Source of the DNA: Polynucleobacter sp. AP-Ainpum-60-G11
Lineage (GTDB): Bacteria > Pseudomonadota > Gammaproteobacteria > Burkholderiales > Burkholderiaceae
DNA: 64,000 bases
Direction: 5' to 3'
Assembly (NCBI RefSeq): GCF_018688375.1
Contig: NZ_CP061318.1
Coordinates: 558,001 to 622,000 of the forward strand
Program-made: the position numbers and the translations under genes
The notes under the pieces: generated by a model
Database searches by the model: none
Told to the model about the DNA's origin: nothing
The model's input: the letters and a program-made list of their open reading frames with translations, nothing else
Part shown: piece after piece, positions 60,939 to 64,000 of the stretch
How positions within the stretch are numbered: position 1 is the stretch's first letter
Layout of the letters: every line of letters begins with the position of its first letter

Positions 60939-61160
60939 TTAAGCATCGACCAATTCAAAGCGACCATCTTCCATCTCCGCCTTTGGCCTTATCCAAAAGT
61001 CATGCGACTGGAGTGATTCGTAGACATAGGCTGGTTCAAGGTTGGCTTCAACATTGGCAAGTAGCACTACTTTATAAAAGCCACCGGTCTTAATGTGCCT
61101 TAGCTTGCTGCCTGGCTTAAAGAGGCCGTCGTCGGCATCTGCCATTTTTGGTTTATTCAT
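60939..61160 (-). CDS. DUF1653-like small protein
   Basis: 73-residue protein matching the DUF1653 pattern: [16 protein letters not shown]…[30 protein letters not shown] (compare xYRHYKGxxYxVxxxA, VVYxxLxxxxxxWVRP). Role unknown. It lies just upstream of slyX and starts 34 bases from the divergent oxidoreductase start. Confidence 0.75.
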   Translation of the reverse strand: MNKPKMADADDGLFKPGSKLRHIKTGGFYKVVLLANVEANLEPAYVYESLQSHDFWIRPKAEMEDGRFELVDA

Positions 61161-61193
61161 GTCAAAAAAGTGCTTTCTCAGTATGATCTACGA

Positions 61194-62210
61194 ATGACAA
61201 ATGCTGTCCCGTACTCCATTCTAGATATATCTCCAATCCCACAGGGATTTACTGCTGGGGATGCATTGCGTAACTCACTAGATGTTGCTCAGCATGCGGA
61301 GGCATTGGGCTATACCCGCTATTGGGTGGCGGAGCACCACAATATGACAGGTAATGCCAGCTCTGCCACGGCAGTCTTGGTCGGATATATTGCTGGCGGT
61401 ACCAAAACGATTCTTGTTGGATCTGGTGGTGTGATGTTGCCAAACCATGCCCCGTTAGTCATTGCCGAACAATTCGGCACATTGGCGTCCATCTACCCCG
61501 GAAGGATTGAGTTGGGCTTGGGCCGTGCGCCAGGTACAGATCAAATGACTGCCAGAGCCTTACGTCGAGATTTGCTCGGAAGCGATGACCGCTTTCCGCA
61601 GGATGTACGAGAGTTGCAGCATTACTTTGGCCCCATTCAAGAGGGGCAGGCTGTTAAGGCGATTCCAGGTGCGGATACCGAAGTACCGATTTGGATTTTA
61701 GGATCTAGCTTGTATGGCGCTCAATTGGCGGCTCATTTTGGCTTGCCATATGCCTTTGCTTCACACTTTGCACCTGAGCAGTTGCTTGATGCAATGTCGA
61801 CTTATCGTGAATTATTTAAACCTTCCGATAAGCTAGCTAAGCCCTATTGTGCATTTGTGATGAATGTAGTGGCCGCTGATACTGATGAAGAGGCCGCTCA
61901 TTTATTTACTACTTTGCAGCAAAATGTCATTCGTATGCGCCGTAATACCCGTGGGCAACTACCACCCCCGATTGATGATTTGGATGACTTCTGCGATTCG
62001 CACGAAAAGACTACTGCAGCACACACATTGCGCTGCTCTGCGGTTGGATCTTTGCAAACGGTAAGAAAAGGAATGCAGTATTGGCTCGACCAGACTGGCG
62101 CTAACGAAGTCATCATTACAGGTCAAATCTATGACCACCAAGCACGCTTAAGATCATTTGAGATTGCTGCTGAAGCTGCCAAGGGATTGCGCTTTAGCTC
62201 TAAAGCTTAA
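61194..62210 (+). CDS. LLM class flavin-dependent oxidoreductase
   Basis: 338-residue luciferase-like monooxygenase fold protein of the MsnO8/YhbW group: [44 protein letters not shown] near the start, [41 protein letters not shown], and [28 protein letters not shown]. Natural substrate unknown; uses reduced flavin. ATG start MTNAVPYS chosen to fit the family. The 3' end overlaps the convergent PIN gene. Confidence 0.9.
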   Translation: MTNAVPYSILDISPIPQGFTAGDALRNSLDVAQHAEALGYTRYWVAEHHNMTGNASSATAVLVGYIAGGTKTILVGSGGVMLPNHAPLVIAEQFGTLASIYPGRIELGLGRAPGTDQMTARALRRDLLGSDDRFPQDVRELQHYFGPIQEGQAVKAIPGADTEVPIWILGSSLYGAQLAAHFGLPYAFASHFAPEQLLDAMSTYRELFKPSDKLAKPYCAFVMNVVAADTDEEAAHLFTTLQQNVIRMRRNTRGQLPPPIDDLDDFCDSHEKTTAAHTLRCSAVGSLQTVRKGMQYWLDQTGANEVIITGQIYDHQARLRSFEIAAEAAKGLRFSSKA

Positions 62211-62616
62211 AGGCGTTGTAGTCGCTGGTAATCAGAATATCTTCTTGTGCAGCTCGACTGGCGATATTGAGTACAGCATTGTCTTTGCTGATGAGTATCG
62301 CCGGCCTCAGTCGATAGGCTAGATCTAAGAAGATTTGATCATTAGGATCTTGGCATATCCAGGGGGCAGGGGCTAAATCAGAATCATCATATTGCTGTGC
62401 TATTGATCGCCATTGGGATAGAACTGCCACTTGAGTGGCCTGGTCTAGCTTGAAGAGGGGGCGAGAGATGACGTCAGCAAACTCAAGCATGGTCTTTTGA
62501 CTTGCAATCGCGACAATGCCTTCATTTACAGTTGCTTGCTTCAAATGAACGGCCCTTTCGTCATTAAAGACAAAAATATCTAGCAAGATATTGGTGTCTA
62601 AGACTACCGGTTTCAT
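62200..62616 (-). CDS. PIN-domain protein (putative toxin, COG1569 type)
   Basis: 138-residue PIN nuclease-like protein. Acidic metal ligands are Asp7 (VLDTNILLD), Glu45 (MLEFADVI), and Asp90, Asp93 and Asp98 in [14 protein letters not shown]1569 proteins are often called toxin components, but no small antitoxin gene precedes it; instead it overlaps the yaeQ stop by four bases and is translationally coupled to it. An RNA-processing role is as likely. Confidence 0.82.
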   Translation of the reverse strand: MKPVVLDTNILLDIFVFNDERAVHLKQATVNEGIVAIASQKTMLEFADVISRPLFKLDQATQVAVLSQWRSIAQQYDDSDLAPAPWICQDPNDQIFLDLAYRLRPAILISKDNAVLNIASRAAQEDILITSDYNAFKL

Positions 62617-63161
62617 TGCTGCTGATTGCGCCAGATTTCTGGGGTAATGGTGACTTGGCCCATATCCGAGGAAACGTAAGCTTCCCCATCTTGAATATTC
62701 ACATGCAAAACCATGCTGCGTTCCACTAGCTTGTTCAGTTCTTTAGCTTGTTCTGCTGGAATAGAAATCACTTGCAGGTTGCGCGCACGAGTCAGCTTAT
62801 TCGCAATGCCATCCCACCAGATTTTGCTAGTCTGGCCACCATAGCAATAGACAATGACTTGATCAGATCGACCGCAAGCTTTCAGAATACGTCGTTCATC
62901 GGGCTGACCTACTTCAATCCAAAGTTTGATGGCGTCGGTGAGATCCTTAACCCAGAGGTCAGGCTCATCGGTATCACTCAAGCCCTTGGTAAAAGCCAAA
63001 TCTTCTTGTGCTTGCAAAGCAAAGGCGATGATGCGAATCATCATCCGCTCTTCAGTCTCAGAGGGGTGCTTGGCGATGGTGAGGGAATGACTACCGTAAT
63101 AGTGGCGGTCAGAGTCTGCGACGTGTAAGTCGGCTTTGTGGATAGTTGCGCGTAGAGCCAT
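62613..63161 (-). CDS. yaeQ: YaeQ family protein
   Basis: 182-residue protein with the YaeQ hallmark DSDRHYYGSHSLTIAKHPSETEERMMIRIIAFALQAQEDLAFTKGLSDTDEPDLWVKDLTD and WIEVGQPDERRILKACGRSDQVIVYCYGG. The fold relates to the PD-(D/E)xK nucleases; the cellular role is not settled. It is upstream of and coupled to the PIN gene. Confidence 0.93.
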   Translation of the reverse strand: MALRATIHKADLHVADSDRHYYGSHSLTIAKHPSETEERMMIRIIAFALQAQEDLAFTKGLSDTDEPDLWVKDLTDAIKLWIEVGQPDERRILKACGRSDQVIVYCYGGQTSKIWWDGIANKLTRARNLQVISIPAEQAKELNKLVERSMVLHVNIQDGEAYVSSDMGQVTITPEIWRNQQQ

Positions 63162-63250
63162 GGCGCATTATCGCCTTTAATAGGGGGCAAGTCGGATCTC
63201 CCAGTATTATTTAGAAAATTGCCCCGATTTACTGTGTATCGTAGAGTCCC

Positions 63251-64000
63251 ATGATCCGTATTACTGAACTTCGTTTGCCTATTAGCCATGCCCCTGAGGC
63301 ATTGGAGGAGGCGATTTTGAAGCGCTTGAATATCCAAGCTCAAGACTTGATCCGGACTGATGTCTTCAAGCGTAGCTACGATGCCAGAAAAAATGTTGCT
63401 CTAGCGTTTATCTACACCGTCGACTTATCGGTGAAAAATGAAGAAAAATTACTTGAGCAGTTTGCTAATGACATTCACGTAAGGCCATCCCCGGATACGA
63501 GTTATCACTTCCTTGCCAATGCCTCGCAATTAAAAAGTCAAAGATTTGAGCGTCCTGTAGTTATTGGATTTGGCCCTTGTGGGATTTTTGCTGCCTTGGT
63601 ATTAGCGCAGATGGGTTTTAAGCCAATCGTATTAGAGCGTGGCAAACCAGTACGCGAACGCACCCAAGATACTTGGGGTTTATGGCGCAAAAATGTCCTC
63701 AACCCAGAGTCCAATGTGCAATTTGGTGAGGGTGGGGCAGGCACGTTTTCCGACGGCAAGCTCTATAGTCAAATCAAAGACCCAAAGTTTTATGGGCGTA
63801 AGGTCATCGCGGAATTTATTAAAGCGGGTGCTCCAGAAGAAATTCGTTATGTTGCTAAGCCACACATTGGAACCTTCCGCTTAGTTGGTGTTGTCGAAAG
63901 AATGCGCCAAGAAATTATTGAGCTGGGAGGGGAGATTCGCTTCTCGCAAAAAGTGATTGGCTTTGATATTCAGAATGATCACATTGCTGGAGTCAAGATT
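63251..64000 (+). CDS. FAD-dependent dehydrogenase (COG2509 type), 5' part
   Basis: 250 residues are in the window and the frame runs off the right edge. Residues 1-95 form the family's N-terminal RNA-binding-like region (MIRITELRLPISHAPEALEEAILKRL…), then the dinucleotide loop VIGFGPCGIFAALVLAQMGFKPIVLERG (about 104-131) and NVQFGEGGAGTFSDGKLYSQIKDP, both diagnostic for these uncharacterised flavoproteins. Substrate unknown. Confidence 0.9.
   Translation, partial: MIRITELRLPISHAPEALEEAILKRLNIQAQDLIRTDVFKRSYDARKNVALAFIYTVDLSVKNEEKLLEQFANDIHVRPSPDTSYHFLANASQLKSQRFERPVVIGFGPCGIFAALVLAQMGFKPIVLERGKPVRERTQDTWGLWRKNVLNPESNVQFGEGGAGTFSDGKLYSQIKDPKFYGRKVIAEFIKAGAPEEIRYVAKPHIGTFRLVGVVERMRQEIIELGGEIRFSQKVIGFDIQNDHIAGVKI

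Overview
The window looks like chromosomal DNA of a betaproteobacterium of the Burkholderiales, most likely Polynucleobacter or a close relative. This is inferred from protein style and gene content (divergent argH and hemC, paired cyanophycin synthetases with a DUF1854 gene, many solute-binding-protein-dependent carriers, a histone H1-like protein) and from a moderate GC content judged by eye. Genes are tightly packed, TTG and GTG starts are frequent, and no insertion sequence, prophage, CRISPR array or rRNA was seen. There is one tRNA gene, tRNA-Ser(CGA).

Region by region: 0-7.7 kb holds the last codons of dcd, an arginine/lysine/ornithine decarboxylase, an argH-dctQ-dctM operon, and hemC-hemD. 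7.7-13.6 kb holds ubiC, an RhlE helicase with a strongly structured mRNA leader, an aldehyde dehydrogenase, msrA, pdxH and tcdA. 13.6-20.7 kb holds an amino acid permease with alanine dehydrogenase, a GDT1-type cation transporter, pepN and fbp. 20.8-28.6 kb is a cyanophycin locus: cphA and cphA' on one strand, and a zinc-ribbon ABC transporter with a DUF1854 protein on the other. 28.7-31.9 kb is a tctCBA tripartite tricarboxylate transporter. 32.0-36.8 kb is a five-gene set (DUF2946, TonB receptor, Cys-rich Asp-box propeller, TlpA, PCuAC) that reads as a copper handling pathway. 36.9-43.8 kb holds ilvD, a FixJ-type regulator, a RodZ-like protein, ppa-nadE-glnB, and an orphan XRE regulator behind a long perfect inverted repeat. 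43.8-49.8 kb holds trxB, ftsK, lolA, serS and tRNA-Ser. 49.8-55.3 kb holds yggT, a glycosyltransferase, a FolB-like protein and an fbpABC ferric iron importer. 55.4-64 kb is a set of small genes: a palindrome-rich intergenic stretch, a lipoprotein, a histone H1-like/acidic-domain fusion, YdcH, YjdM, AsmA, a holin-4 family protein, a higBA toxin-antitoxin pair, SlyX, DUF1653, an LLM oxidoreductase, PIN and YaeQ, and the start of an FAD-dependent dehydrogenase.

Themes: several loci deal with arginine and aspartate nitrogen (argH, the decarboxylase, cyanophycin synthesis, glnB and NAD synthesis), and two loci deal with metals (copper at 32-37 kb, iron at 51.5-55.3 kb). The least explained items are the Cys-rich propeller in the copper locus, the zinc-ribbon ABC transporter beside the cyanophycin genes, the H1-tail fusion protein, the multi-hairpin rhlE leader, and the palindrome cluster near 55.4 kb. 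All functions are read from sequence and memory of protein families; no database search was run.
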